A stretch of 26,516 nt of DNA from UBA1205 sp045534635. GTDB lineage: Bacteria > Bacteroidota > Bacteroidia > Bacteroidales > WCHB1-69. Below, piece by piece: positions 1 to 8,005 of this stretch. The notes beneath the pieces were generated by a model. The model saw nothing but the letters and a program-made list of their open reading frames with translations, ran no database searches and was not told where the DNA came from. How positions within the stretch are numbered: position 1 is the stretch's first letter; the number at the start of each line of letters is the position of its first letter. The DNA is taken from positions 1 through 26,516 of the forward strand of contig JAZSKB010000043.1 in the NCBI GenBank assembly GCA_045534635.1. The letters run 5' to 3'. A program made the translations under genes and the position numbers.

Positions 1-258
1 ACTATCGGTATGAGTCAAAATATGCCTAATCCTGCTAACAATATGGCAAAAGTAAACTATACTATTCCAAGTCAAGGTAAAGTAGTATTTACTATTACAA
101 GCATTACAGGACAAATATTACACACTCAAACAATAGAAGCCGAAGCAGGTGCTAACAACATTGAATTCAATACTGCTCACCTTGCAGATGGTATCTATTT
201 CTACACCATGGACTTCAACGGACAACGTCTAACGAAGAAAATGACTATCAAAAAATAG
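1..258 (+). CDS. C-terminal fragment of a T9SS-exported protein (type A sorting domain)
   Basis: The reading frame is open at the left edge (codons for T-I-G precede the first visible Met at base 10), so this is the 3' end of a larger gene that begins outside the window. The visible ~85 residues form a classic T9SS type A sorting domain: an N-M-P-N-P-A-N entry motif, a TIPSQG strand, the central IT-S-I-T-G-Q-I-L segment, the L-A-D-G-I-Y-F-Y turn and a basic end (RLTKKMTIKK). In the family this domain directs the protein through the type IX secretion machine and is removed or attached to the surface. Nothing can be said about the passenger domain. A strong terminator follows 25 nt after the stop. 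Confidence 0.9.
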   Translation, partial: TIGMSQNMPNPANNMAKVNYTIPSQGKVVFTITSITGQILHTQTIEAEAGANNIEFNTAHLADGIYFYTMDFNGQRLTKKMTIKK

Positions 259-280
259 TTTTTAATCAATTTCATTTCCA

Positions 281-310
281 AAAGCAGCGGCTTCGCCGCT
301 GCTTTTTTTT
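281..310 (+). terminator. Rho-independent terminator of the T9SS cargo gene
   Basis: A GC-rich stem GCAGCGGC (284-291) and GCCGCTGC (295-302) closes on a 3-nt loop. The stem is flanked by AAA upstream and an 8-9 base T run downstream, so it can extend to 11 bp and could work in both directions. It separates the first gene from the protease gene. Confidence 0.92.
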
Positions 311-342
311 ATTAATCTTCATTAAGTTATTACTAAAAATGC

Positions 343-350
343 TATCTTTG
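343..350 (+). promoter_or_regulatory. Bacteroidota -7 box (TATCTTTG) for the S8 protease gene
   Basis: This is an exact TAnnTTTG element 21 nt before the ATG at 372. No convincing TTG -33 element is visible. An in-frame ATG at 339 lies upstream of this box, so translation from it would need a different transcript; the box therefore favours the start at 372. The 17-mer AAAAATGCTATCTTTGC containing it recurs exactly at 14278-14294. Confidence 0.75.
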
Positions 351-371
351 CTTTTTGAAATAATTCATAAA

Positions 372-3095
372 ATGAAAAAGAAATTTTTTTTATTATTCTT
401 ATTAAGTGTTTTATTCTTTGGTCATTTGAATACCATTGGACAAAACAATACTTCAGTTTTACCCAATACATTCATTGTAAAACTCAAACCAGAATATCGT
501 AATTTATTTACACAAAAAAGTATTCTCAATTTAAGTGATAACAATATTTCTATATCACCAACTTTTCCTCAACACAAACCATTATTACACAAAGCAAACG
601 AAAATATGGTTGATTTATCTTTAATCTATACCATAACAACTACAGATGAGCTTTTTATTCAAAAAATGCTAAAAACCAATTATTTTGATTACGTACAGCC
701 TAAATATGTTCATCAAAATTTTTATACACCCAACGATGAAAAAATCGGGAATCAATGGCATTTAAATACTATACAGGCTTACGAGGCTTGGGATATTTGT
801 CGTGGTGACAGCAATGTCGTTATCGGTATTTCAGATTCTGGAATAGATACCAATATTTTTGATTTAACAGCAAATATCAAATACAATTACAACGACCCTA
901 TAGATGGTATTGATAACGATAACGACGGATTTATTGATAATTTTTATGGCTGGAATATTGCGGACAACAATTACGACGTATCGTACACTATCATTCATGG
1001 AATTTTTGTTTCTGCAATATCATCTTCTAAAACTGACAACAATTCTGCTCTTGCTGGTGTTGGTTTCAATTGCAAATTTTTACCAATAAAAAACCAAAAT
1101 GCAACATGGGGTATCACTGCAGGATATGAATCTATTGTTTACGCCGCAGACCATGGATGTCAAATTATCAATTGTTCTTGGGGAAGTATTGGTTCTCACG
1201 ACCAATTCGGACAAGATATTATCAATTATGCAACTTTTAATCGTGGTGCTTTGGTTATTGCTGCCGCTGGAAACACCAATGCTCTATTACCTTTCTATCC
1301 AGCGGCTTACGATAATGTTCTTAGCGTTGCCGCCACCAATATTTCTGATGAAAAAGCCGATTTTTCTACATACGATTACTCTGTTGATATTTCGGCTCCC
1401 GGAAAAGCAATATACTCTTGTTTGGGGTCTTCCTTTGGTCAATCCGATGGAACATCATTTTCCGCTCCTATTGTTGCTGGAGTTGCGGCATTAATTAAAT
1501 CTTATTTTCCTCATTTTACTCCTCAGCAAATCATACATCGACTTAAAACCACTGCCGACAATATTGACACCATTGCTGGAAATTCCCAGTACGCTGGTTT
1601 GTTAGGTAGCGGACGAGTAAATGCTTACAGAGCATTATCCGACCCTATGCGTCCTTCTCTCGAAATTACAAATATTCAATACAATACTTCTGAAAAAAAA
1701 TTAAATGACACTATTAGAATTTTTGGAGAAATTACCAATTTTCTTGCTGAAGCAAATCACGCCATTGTTAAAGCCTCAATAATTAACAATAACGCTGATT
1801 TACTTTATGATAGCATTTATATTGGACAATTATCATCTTTACAGACTACCGATAACAAAGAATTATTTTGCATACAACTCTCCTCTGAAATAACCGCTTC
1901 TACTTCCATCGTTGTTCGTTTTGATTTCTACGATAGTACATCATTCTTAGGTTTTCAATATTTGCCTATAAAACTTTCAAACAATATAACAATGAATATC
2001 AACGACCAAATTTGTACTATTACAGATTGCGGACGACTTGGTTACGATGATATTTATTGTCAATTTGGTCAAGGCATCAAAAACACCTATCAATCAGAAA
2101 GTTTATTATCATTTGGAACTTTTCTTTTTGCTACCAATTCTACTTACGTATCCGATAATATCGCTTCTAATAATGTTGACAAAGAGATGATAAATATTTT
2201 GCCTCCTTATATTGTTTCAGAAAACAAATTGTCTGATATGCAAATAAATACAATTTTCAATGATGATGGTGCAGGCAATACAAAACTCAATATTGAAACA
2301 CATCATACCGCAATGGCTTGGCAAGAATCTCCTCTTGAAAAAACAATTATACATCAATTTTCTATGATAAATAAAAACGATTATGAGATAAACAATTTAT
2401 ATGCTGGACTTTTTATGGATTGGGATATTGGAATTAGTAACGCCAATAGAATTCTTTACGACGAAAATAATAGAATGACTTATACCCTACCGATTTTAAA
2501 TGGTTCTTATGCCGCCATTAAATTTCTTTCTAACATCAATACAAAAGTTTACGCTTTTGACAATGATGGTAGTAATTTAAGTATGAAAATAAACGAAGGT
2601 TTTACCGATTTACAAAAATATAATGCAATGACTACCAATCGTTTTGAAGCGGGAACTGATAAAAATGGAAACGACGTTTCTACTATGGCAACATACGGTC
2701 CTATTCATATTGCAAACAAAGATACTGCCACAATTGCTTTTGCTATCATCTTGGGAAATAATCTTCGTGAATTACAAAAAGCAGCAATTGCCGCTCAACA
2801 AAAATACAATACTCTACAAAATGATTCTATTAACGATAATTTTATCATAGATAAAGAATTAAATCATTTACATATTTTTCCAAATCCTTGCAAAAATCAA
2901 ATAAATATCTCATCGAAAAAAGATATTATTTTAAATATCAATATTTTTGATAAAATAGGAAAACTTGTTCTCTCAAAAAATCATATTGATGATTATTCCC
3001 AAACTATCAATATAGAAACACTTTCAAAAGGAATATATATATTACAAATTACAACACCAACAACTACTATTGTAAAAAAAATTTGCAAACAATAA
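372..3095 (+). CDS. Secreted subtilisin-like (S8) serine protease with T9SS sorting domain
   Basis: This 907-residue secreted peptidase probably acts at the cell surface or outside the cell. I chose the ATG at 372 because it starts a clean signal peptide (MKKKFFLLFLLSVLFFG) and because the alternative at 339 sits upstream of the -7 box. Order of parts: signal peptide; a propeptide-like segment with NTFIVKLKPEY; and the S8 domain with Asp155 (ISDSGID), His209 (IIHGIFVS), oxyanion Asn301 (AAAGNTN) and Ser362 (DGTSFSAP). A long beta-rich region follows, and the protein ends in a type A sorting domain (HIFPNPCKN ... LSKGIYILQIT). All catalytic residues are present, so it should be active. The substrate cannot be read from sequence. 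The stop codon directly abuts the ispG start. Confidence 0.93.
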   Translation: MKKKFFLLFLLSVLFFGHLNTIGQNNTSVLPNTFIVKLKPEYRNLFTQKSILNLSDNNISISPTFPQHKPLLHKANENMVDLSLIYTITTTDELFIQKMLKTNYFDYVQPKYVHQNFYTPNDEKIGNQWHLNTIQAYEAWDICRGDSNVVIGISDSGIDTNIFDLTANIKYNYNDPIDGIDNDNDGFIDNFYGWNIADNNYDVSYTIIHGIFVSAISSSKTDNNSALAGVGFNCKFLPIKNQNATWGITAGYESIVYAADHGCQIINCSWGSIGSHDQFGQDIINYATFNRGALVIAAAGNTNALLPFYPAAYDNVLSVAATNISDEKADFSTYDYSVDISAPGKAIYSCLGSSFGQSDGTSFSAPIVAGVAALIKSYFPHFTPQQIIHRLKTTADNIDTIAGNSQYAGLLGSGRVNAYRALSDPMRPSLEITNIQYNTSEKKLNDTIRIFGEITNFLAEANHAIVKASIINNNADLLYDSIYIGQLSSLQTTDNKELFCIQLSSEITASTSIVVRFDFYDSTSFLGFQYLPIKLSNNITMNINDQICTITDCGRLGYDDIYCQFGQGIKNTYQSESLLSFGTFLFATNSTYVSDNIASNNVDKEMINILPPYIVSENKLSDMQINTIFNDDGAGNTKLNIETHHTAMAWQESPLEKTIIHQFSMINKNDYEINNLYAGLFMDWDIGISNANRILYDENNRMTYTLPILNGSYAAIKFLSNINTKVYAFDNDGSNLSMKINEGFTDLQKYNAMTTNRFEAGTDKNGNDVSTMATYGPIHIANKDTATIAFAIILGNNLRELQKAAIAAQQKYNTLQNDSINDNFIIDKELNHLHIFPNPCKNQINISSKKDIILNINIFDKIGKLVLSKNHIDDYSQTINIETLSKGIYILQITTPTTTIVKKICKQ

Positions 3096-4709
3096 ATGAA
3101 ATATACAGATAATTATTATTCATATCATCGACGTGAAACAATTCCTGTACAAGTAGGAGAAATCTATATCGGAGGAAATAATCCCATTCGCATCCAATCA
3201 ATGACCAATACCAATACATTGGATACTGCTGCTTGTATCGCACAATGTGAACGAATGATTGCCAATGGTTGCGAACTTATTCGTATTACCACTCCAAGTA
3301 TAGAAGAAACCAAAAGTCTTAAAACTATACATCAATCTTTAAAACAAAAAGGTTATCATATTCCTTTGATTGCTGACGTACATTTCAATCCAAAAGTAGC
3401 AGAAATTGCAGCAGAAATAGTAGAAAAAGTTCGTATCAATCCGGGAAATTATGCCGACAAAAAACAATTCAAACAATTAAATTATACCGACCAAGAATAT
3501 AATCTTGAAATAGAACGCATTGCAGAAAGATTGTATCCTCTATTAAAAATATGCAAAACCAATGGTACCGCTATTCGTATTGGAACAAACCATGGTTCTC
3601 TTTCCGATAGAATTGTCAGTCGTTATGGTAATTCTCCAATGGGTATGGCTATTTCTGCAATGGAATATGTTACTATTTGCAATGATTTTGGTTTTCACAA
3701 TTTGGTATTGTCTATGAAATCGAGTGATACACGTATTATGGTAGAATCTGTACGTTGTTTAGTTGCTTTGCTCAACACCAAAGGCTGGCACTATCCTTTA
3801 CATCTTGGCATTACCGAAGCCGGAAATGGAGAATATGGTCGTATCAAATCGGCTGGAGGTATTGGTGCATTGCTCAACGACGGCATTGGTGATACTATTC
3901 GCGTTTCACTTACAGAAAGTCCTGAAAATGAAATACCTTTTGCAAAAATATTGACCGAAATCAATAACAACACGCCAAGTAACAACAACAATTGCAATAA
4001 TGCTATTCATTACAATCCATTTGCTTATCAAAAAAGGATTACCAATACCATTGGAAAGATTGGAGGAAATAATCGTCCTATCGTTATTAGCAAATTTTCT
4101 CAAATAGATTCTGCAGATATGCACCCTGATAAAATTGATAATCAGGATATTATTTTAGCATCTCACAACATAAACGAACACATTACCACATTAAGACTTC
4201 TTGCCGATAACAGTCATAAACCATTGATTTTCAAAAAAGAATATTTTGAATCTGATTGGGAAAAATTTATTGCTCATGCAAGTGCAGATATTGCAACTTT
4301 AGGTTTAGATGGATTAATAGATGCCATTTGGATAATTAACAACAATTTCTCTGATGAAAAAATTTACGATTTATCGTTAAACATTTTACAAGCCTGCGGA
4401 TTACGATATAGCAAAGCCGAATTTATTTCATGCCCTTCTTGTGGAAGAACACAATACAATATTGAAAAAGTTGCCACAGAAGTTCAACAAGCAACTGCTC
4501 ATTTAAAAGGACTTAAAATTGGAATAATGGGGTGTATTGTCAATGGTCCTGGGGAAATGGCAGACGCTGATTTTGGTGTTGTTGGCTCTGGAAAAGGAAA
4601 AGTTACTTTGTACAAAGGACAAACTCCTATTGAACGAAATATTGACCAAAATATTGCCGCAAAAGCACTTGTACAACTTATTCAATCTGAAGGGAAATGG
4701 CATAATTAG
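3096..4709 (+). CDS. ispG: 4-hydroxy-3-methylbut-2-enyl diphosphate synthase (long form)
   Basis: IspG (GcpE) carries out the penultimate step of the MEP isoprenoid pathway, converting methylerythritol cyclodiphosphate to HMBPP with a [4Fe-4S] cluster. The N-terminal TIM-barrel part starts with IYIGGNNPIRIQSMTNTNT and runs to about residue 290. An insert of roughly 145 residues follows, as in the Bacteroidota, Chlamydia and plant long forms. The C-terminal cluster domain has Cys446, Cys449 (SCPSCGRTQ) and Cys480 followed by Glu487 (GCIVNGPGE), which are the cluster ligands. At 537 aa it is longer than the E. coli type and somewhat shorter than many Bacteroidota forms I know of, mainly in the insert. 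The ATG follows the protease stop with no gap, so translation is probably coupled. It ends 7 nt from a convergent gene. Confidence 0.97.
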   Translation: MKYTDNYYSYHRRETIPVQVGEIYIGGNNPIRIQSMTNTNTLDTAACIAQCERMIANGCELIRITTPSIEETKSLKTIHQSLKQKGYHIPLIADVHFNPKVAEIAAEIVEKVRINPGNYADKKQFKQLNYTDQEYNLEIERIAERLYPLLKICKTNGTAIRIGTNHGSLSDRIVSRYGNSPMGMAISAMEYVTICNDFGFHNLVLSMKSSDTRIMVESVRCLVALLNTKGWHYPLHLGITEAGNGEYGRIKSAGGIGALLNDGIGDTIRVSLTESPENEIPFAKILTEINNNTPSNNNNCNNAIHYNPFAYQKRITNTIGKIGGNNRPIVISKFSQIDSADMHPDKIDNQDIILASHNINEHITTLRLLADNSHKPLIFKKEYFESDWEKFIAHASADIATLGLDGLIDAIWIINNNFSDEKIYDLSLNILQACGLRYSKAEFISCPSCGRTQYNIEKVATEVQQATAHLKGLKIGIMGCIVNGPGEMADADFGVVGSGKGKVTLYKGQTPIERNIDQNIAAKALVQLIQSEGKWHN

Positions 4710-4720
4710 TTTTAAACTAA
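4706..4720. terminator. Weak bidirectional stem between convergent genes
   Basis: TTAGTTT (4706-4712) and AAACTAA (4714-4720) form an AT-only inverted repeat across the 7-nt gap between the ispG stop and the stop of the opposing barrel gene. It is too weak to be certain, but no other terminator candidate lies between these two genes. Confidence 0.35.
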
Positions 4721-6384
4721 AATCCAATATTAAAACCTGTCATCAATGTAAGAGGAAATCCTGATACTTTTTGAAAGTATGCAGGATTATATTTATTGAT
4801 TATTTCTTTATTGCCTCCTGTATTATACAAATAAGAATGAAGATAAACAAAACAGTTATTCATAAATTCCCATTCTACTTTCAAGGCTGCAATATGGTTA
4901 TAAAAAATAGTTTTTTCCATAAATGGCAAACCCCAAGGCTCTCCTACTCCATAAATATAATCCGTACCTTTGTGCATATAAGTATATGACAATTGCAATT
5001 GTAAATTTTGCAAAGGTCTGTATGCCAATTCTGTATAAAATTCTTCCGCATTGCTTCCTAAATAATTGCCTAAACAAATATCGCCTGAAGAAAATGTTGT
5101 TGTTGGAATAAAATGTTGATATGTATTGGGATTTGTTCGTGTATATTCAAAAGTAAACGAAAATGTTTTTGGCAAACCACTAAATTTTACTCCCGTTTTT
5201 AAACTAATATAATTTGATTGTTTTTGCTTATCAAACATTCTTTTAAAAGACAATTCATCTATAAACAACGATGCATACAAATGTAAATATTTGATATTTC
5301 GAGAACTAACATCAAAAAACATTTGCGTATTTTGTCCTGCTAAATTATTGGTTCCATTGTAGTTATCGTCAACTATTTTGTACACCATAAATGGTATCAA
5401 ATATTGAAACTGAAAGTTAACATCACTATATACTACAGAATTTCCAAAATTCAAATAGAGGTTTTTCACTGGGCGAAAACTAATCATATTTGCTGCTATC
5501 ATTTTATTTCTCATCACATAACGATTGTTGCCATTACTCGTTATATACGATAAATTGCTATCAATAATATTAGATGCCAACCATCCATGAATATAATTGT
5601 ATTCTAACCATTTAACAGGAGATAGACTTAATTTTATCATAGAATAAGGCAACGTTCTTCCTGAAAGAATATTAGAACCATTGTAAGCATTTCCCCAGAC
5701 TATATTGTCTTTTATCAATCCTAAAGAAACCCATTTCCATGAGAAAGTAAGACCTCCTCGAATATTAAAAAAATCTGTATTTTTAAATTGTCCTTTCAGC
5801 AATGCCCCTTGCATTTGAGTAAGTTTTTCTGGACTACTCATCGGTGCTGATTGAGAATTATCTGTGGCATTTACATAAAATGAGATATTTTTTCCTATAT
5901 ATCCCATCAATTCTCCTCCTCCCCAATATCGATATACATTTTCTGAAATTTTTTTTCCCGTAATATAATATTCAACGCCCCAAATAGGTTTAAGCGATAT
6001 TTTAAACCATTTATCGTTATAATACACTCCCAATGGATATAAACATAAATTAACATTTTCGTTTTTACGAAATGCGTTCAATTTATAATTTTCTTTGGGG
6101 GAATTGGCTTCTAAATTAAATTCCAAAAGATGAAATTTCAATTCTTTTCTTTGAACATTATTCAATTTTTCTGATTGGGTTTCTATCTCTTTCAGTTTTT
6201 CGTAAACATACATTCTACTATATGGCTTCAATGCGGTATTGATATCAATTAAATGCAAAGATGCCATCTCATCTAAAAAAGAATACACACTTTTATGCGA
6301 AATATGCAAAGGATTATCTTGCGAAAATCCTAATATCACATTGATTACGAATACTATAGTTAATACTATGTATTTTTTATTCAT
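4717..6384 (-). CDS. Outer-membrane beta-barrel protein, Wzi/RemB-like
   Basis: This 555-residue exported protein has a signal peptide (MNKKYIVLTIVFVINVILGFSQ). A short helical N-terminal section (LDEMASLHLIDINTALKPYSR) is followed by many alternating aromatic/polar strands typical of an outer-membrane barrel. The conserved-looking stretch WGNAYNGSNILSGRTLPYSM and the LKPIWGVEYY segment resemble Bacteroidota proteins annotated as capsule assembly Wzi family or RemB. In those families the barrel helps hold surface polysaccharide or supports a surface adhesin. I recognise the fold class with confidence and the family name with less. The gene stands alone, divergent from the island at 6677 and convergent with ispG. 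It ends in I-G-F, close to the C-terminal Phe often seen in barrel proteins. Confidence 0.72.
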   Translation of the reverse strand: MNKKYIVLTIVFVINVILGFSQDNPLHISHKSVYSFLDEMASLHLIDINTALKPYSRMYVYEKLKEIETQSEKLNNVQRKELKFHLLEFNLEANSPKENYKLNAFRKNENVNLCLYPLGVYYNDKWFKISLKPIWGVEYYITGKKISENVYRYWGGGELMGYIGKNISFYVNATDNSQSAPMSSPEKLTQMQGALLKGQFKNTDFFNIRGGLTFSWKWVSLGLIKDNIVWGNAYNGSNILSGRTLPYSMIKLSLSPVKWLEYNYIHGWLASNIIDSNLSYITSNGNNRYVMRNKMIAANMISFRPVKNLYLNFGNSVVYSDVNFQFQYLIPFMVYKIVDDNYNGTNNLAGQNTQMFFDVSSRNIKYLHLYASLFIDELSFKRMFDKQKQSNYISLKTGVKFSGLPKTFSFTFEYTRTNPNTYQHFIPTTTFSSGDICLGNYLGSNAEEFYTELAYRPLQNLQLQLSYTYMHKGTDYIYGVGEPWGLPFMEKTIFYNHIAALKVEWEFMNNCFVYLHSYLYNTGGNKEIINKYNPAYFQKVSGFPLTLMTGFNIGF

Positions 6385-6402
6385 CTTAAACTATTTTTTT
6401 GC

Positions 6403-6410
6403 AAAAATAC
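6403..6410 (-). promoter_or_regulatory. Possible proximal -7 box for the barrel gene
   Basis: CAAAAATA on the plus strand reads TATTTTTG on the minus strand, which matches TAnnTTTG 18 nt before the ATG at 6384. It competes with the perfect TATCTTTG 48 nt further upstream. In such AT-rich DNA this match could be chance. Confidence 0.4.
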
Positions 6411-6450
6411 CATTTTTTATTTATTAAAAAAATAATATAGATTCAACATG

Positions 6451-6458
6451 CAAAGATA
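6451..6458 (-). promoter_or_regulatory. Bacteroidota -7 box (TATCTTTG) for the barrel gene
   Basis: CAAAGATA on the plus strand is TATCTTTG on the minus strand, the commonest form of the -7 element in this window. It would give a leader of roughly 60 nt before the start at 6384. A well-spaced -33 TTG was not found. Confidence 0.6.
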
Positions 6459-6547
6459 CAAAAAAGTATCTCAAACTGTATGTTGACATTTTTTTACCTA
6501 TTTTATAACTTTACAACTTGAATTTATATTGATAATATTTTTTTATA

Positions 6548-6555
6548 TATCTTTG
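6548..6555 (+). promoter_or_regulatory. Bacteroidota -7 box (TATCTTTG) upstream of the YhcG-like gene
   Basis: An exact TATCTTTG lies about 120 nt before the ATG at 6677, with a TTG at 6529-6531 (16-nt spacer, slightly short). The resulting leader would contain the first copy of the direct repeat at 6641-6669. Confidence 0.5.
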
Positions 6556-6640
6556 TAAATTACTTTTTCACTTTTGTAGAAAGTAATATGTAATTGATTT
6601 TTAATTAAATAAAAAACATATAGGAAATAGAAATTTAAAC

Positions 6641-6669
6641 TAATATAGTATTAATCATAGCGTTTGCTA
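6641..6669 (+). repeat. Direct repeat copy A, just upstream of the YhcG-like gene
   Basis: Positions 6645-6669 (25 nt, from ATAGTATTAATC to CGTTTGCTA) are identical to 7800-7824. Adding TAA plus one mismatched base (T here, C in copy B) extends the match to 29 nt. A weaker similarity, GAAATA-AAATTT-like, continues about 15 nt further upstream in both copies. This copy ends 7 nt before the ATG at 6677, so it lies in the leader or ribosome-loading region of the gene. Confidence 0.9.
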
Positions 6670-6676
6670 ATTAAGT

Positions 6677-7780
6677 ATGAATCTCAACATAAACATATCC
6701 GAATACACACTATTGTTGAACAATATAAAACAACGTGTACTGCTTGCCCAGAAAAGAGCAATATTTTCAGCAAATGCGGAAATGTTGCGTATGTATTGGG
6801 ATATTGGAGAAATGCTTTTTCATAAACAACAAGAAGCTGCTTGGGGGACTAAATTTTTGGAACGGATTGCTATTGACCTAAAAAATGATTTTCCAGAAAT
6901 CAAGGGTTTTTCTGTTCGTAATTGTCAGTTTATGATTCAGTTTTACAGAGAATATAATCAAGAACTTACATTTACGAAACCATCCGTTTCGCAATTAGAA
7001 AATATAAATACGAAACCGCCCGTTTCGCAATTTATGCCACCTAAATATCAATTGCCTATAACAAACATAAGTTGGGCTCATAATGTGGTAATTATGCAAA
7101 AAGTAAAAGATATTGATGCTCGCTATTGGTACATGATTCAAACCATAAAAAATGCATGGAGCCGTGATTTCCTTGTCGAAGCAATAAAACTTGATTACTA
7201 TGGAAAACAGGGAGCTTTGTCCAATAATTTTGACTCCACATTGCCTGAAATGCAATCGAAACAAGTAAAAGGATTGTTAAAAGACCCTTATATTTTTGAT
7301 ATGCTTACATTTACTGACGAATATACTGAACGGGATATTGAGTCGGGATTAATCAAACATATTGAAAAATTTTTATTGGAACTTGGTAATGGATTTGCTT
7401 TTATGGGAAGACAATATCATATCGTTGTTTCCAATTGCGATTATTATATTGATTTGCTTTTTTACCATGTTTTCTCTCATAGATATGTCGTGATTGAGTT
7501 AAAACGAGGTGAGTTTAAGCCCGAATATATAGGAAAACTGAATTTTTATTGCTCTGCAATAGATGATATTCTTTGTAAAAAAGATGATAATCAAACTATT
7601 GGGTTATTGTTATGTCAAAACAAGGACAAAATAAAAGCTGAATATGCCTTACGCGATATCAATAAACCTATTAGTATTTCAGAATATGAACTTGGATTGG
7701 CTTTGCCGAAGAATTTACAATCTTCTTTGCCAACCATAGAAGAAATAGAAAGTAATTTAAACAAAAATAATATTGAATGA
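6677..7780 (+). CDS. YhcG/DUF1016-family PD-(D/E)XK nuclease-domain protein
   Basis: This 367-residue protein has an N-terminal helical DUF1016-type domain (residues ~1-170; motifs MLRMYWDIGEMLFHKQ, WGTKFLERIAIDL, WAHNVVIMQKVKD). A C-terminal nuclease-like domain has YYIDLLFYH followed by YVVIELKRGEFKPEYIGKL, which supplies the Asp and the E-x-K of a PD-(D/E)XK core. The family is widespread in accessory DNA near restriction systems and is inferred, not proven, to act on DNA. Its biochemical role is unclear. The linker before WAHN carries a 36-bp in-frame duplication (TKPSVSQLENIN / TKPPVSQFMPPK). The gene is bracketed by a 25-bp direct repeat and lies beside a restriction-modification pair, which supports accessory or defence status. 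The start at 6677 gives the expected N-terminus. Confidence 0.88.
   Translation: MNLNINISEYTLLLNNIKQRVLLAQKRAIFSANAEMLRMYWDIGEMLFHKQQEAAWGTKFLERIAIDLKNDFPEIKGFSVRNCQFMIQFYREYNQELTFTKPSVSQLENINTKPPVSQFMPPKYQLPITNISWAHNVVIMQKVKDIDARYWYMIQTIKNAWSRDFLVEAIKLDYYGKQGALSNNFDSTLPEMQSKQVKGLLKDPYIFDMLTFTDEYTERDIESGLIKHIEKFLLELGNGFAFMGRQYHIVVSNCDYYIDLLFYHVFSHRYVVIELKRGEFKPEYIGKLNFYCSAIDDILCKKDDNQTIGLLLCQNKDKIKAEYALRDINKPISISEYELGLALPKNLQSSLPTIEEIESNLNKNNIE
6973..7032 (+). repeat. In-gene 36-bp-period tandem repeat in the YhcG-like linker
   Basis: TACGAAACC-nn-CGTTTCGCAATT occurs at 6973-6996 and 7009-7032, differing only at the two n positions (at, then gc). The period is 36 bp or 12 codons, so frame is kept. 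Each unit also holds an inverted repeat CGAAAC...GTTTCG that can form a small hairpin. It encodes the repeated KPxVSQ(L/F) linker. Confidence 0.9.
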
Positions 7781-7795
7781 AATAAATTTTTAAAT

Positions 7796-7824
7796 TAACA
7801 TAGTATTAATCATAGCGTTTGCTA
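7796..7824 (+). repeat. Direct repeat copy B, just downstream of the YhcG-like gene
   Basis: This is the second copy of the 25-nt exact repeat (7800-7824), 1155 bp from copy A and beginning 15 nt after the stop codon at 7780. It lies 10 nt upstream of the palindromic element at 7835. The two copies bracket the YhcG-like gene exactly, as a duplicated target or recombination site would, but they could also be a shared leader or operator sequence. Confidence 0.9.
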
Positions 7825-7834
7825 TTTGTTCGAG

Positions 7835-7941
7835 TAACACTGAAACGTAGGAAATTTCACAATTACACCGAGAACAGATTGTAAACACCCACAGCGTGGG
7901 CGTTTTGTCTGTGTAATCGGTTTCCTACGACCGCAGTGTTA
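7835..7941. repeat. 107-bp imperfect palindromic element (MITE- or REP-like)
   Basis: The outer arms TAACACTG (7835-7842) and CAGTGTTA (7934-7941) pair perfectly, followed by CGTAGGAAA (7846-7854) with TTTCCTACG (7921-7929). Further in are ATTACAC (7862-7868) with GTGTAAT (7911-7917), and AAAC-a-CCCAC (7883-7892) with GTGGG-c-GTTT (7896-7905) around an AGC loop. The whole stretch can therefore fold as one long cruciform or hairpin. It is visibly richer in G and C than the surrounding DNA and contains no ORF. It looks like a small non-autonomous repeat with terminal inverted repeats, or a structured RNA. I see no clear target-site duplication. Confidence 0.7.
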
Positions 7942-7942
7942 A

Positions 7943-7990
7943 GGCAAAATTGCCCACGCACTGTATTCGTAGGGGACAAATTGCCAAACG
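7943..7990 (+). repeat. Second structured repeat with a third CACTG-N4-CGTAGG copy
   Basis: GGCAA-AA-TTGCC (7943-7954) is a palindrome. CACTG-TATT-CGTAGG (7959-7973) is a third copy of the arm motif found at both ends of the 107-bp palindrome. It can pair with CCTACG-ACCG-CAGTG (7924-7938), competing with the first arm. GCCCACGC (7952-7959) is complementary to GCGTGGGC (7894-7901). The stretch GTAGGGGACAAATTGCC resembles short dispersed repeats that I recall from bacterial genomes. It ends 16 nt before the methyltransferase start. Confidence 0.5.
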
Positions 7991-8005
7991 CCAAAATGAA
8001 AGCGT

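Noticed and set aside
904..1494. Overlapping plus-strand ORFs of 61 and 131 aa inside the S8 protease
   Set aside because: They are in another frame of a gene with a complete catalytic triad and have no domain features of their own.
6973..7032. Possible CRISPR fragment (24-nt repeats with a 12-nt gap)
   Set aside because: There are only two units, the spacer is far too short, the period is 12 codons inside an intact gene, and no cas genes are present.
6995..7264. Minus-strand ORF of 89 aa inside the YhcG-like gene
   Set aside because: It is fully antisense to a well-supported domain and has no motif or signal of its own.
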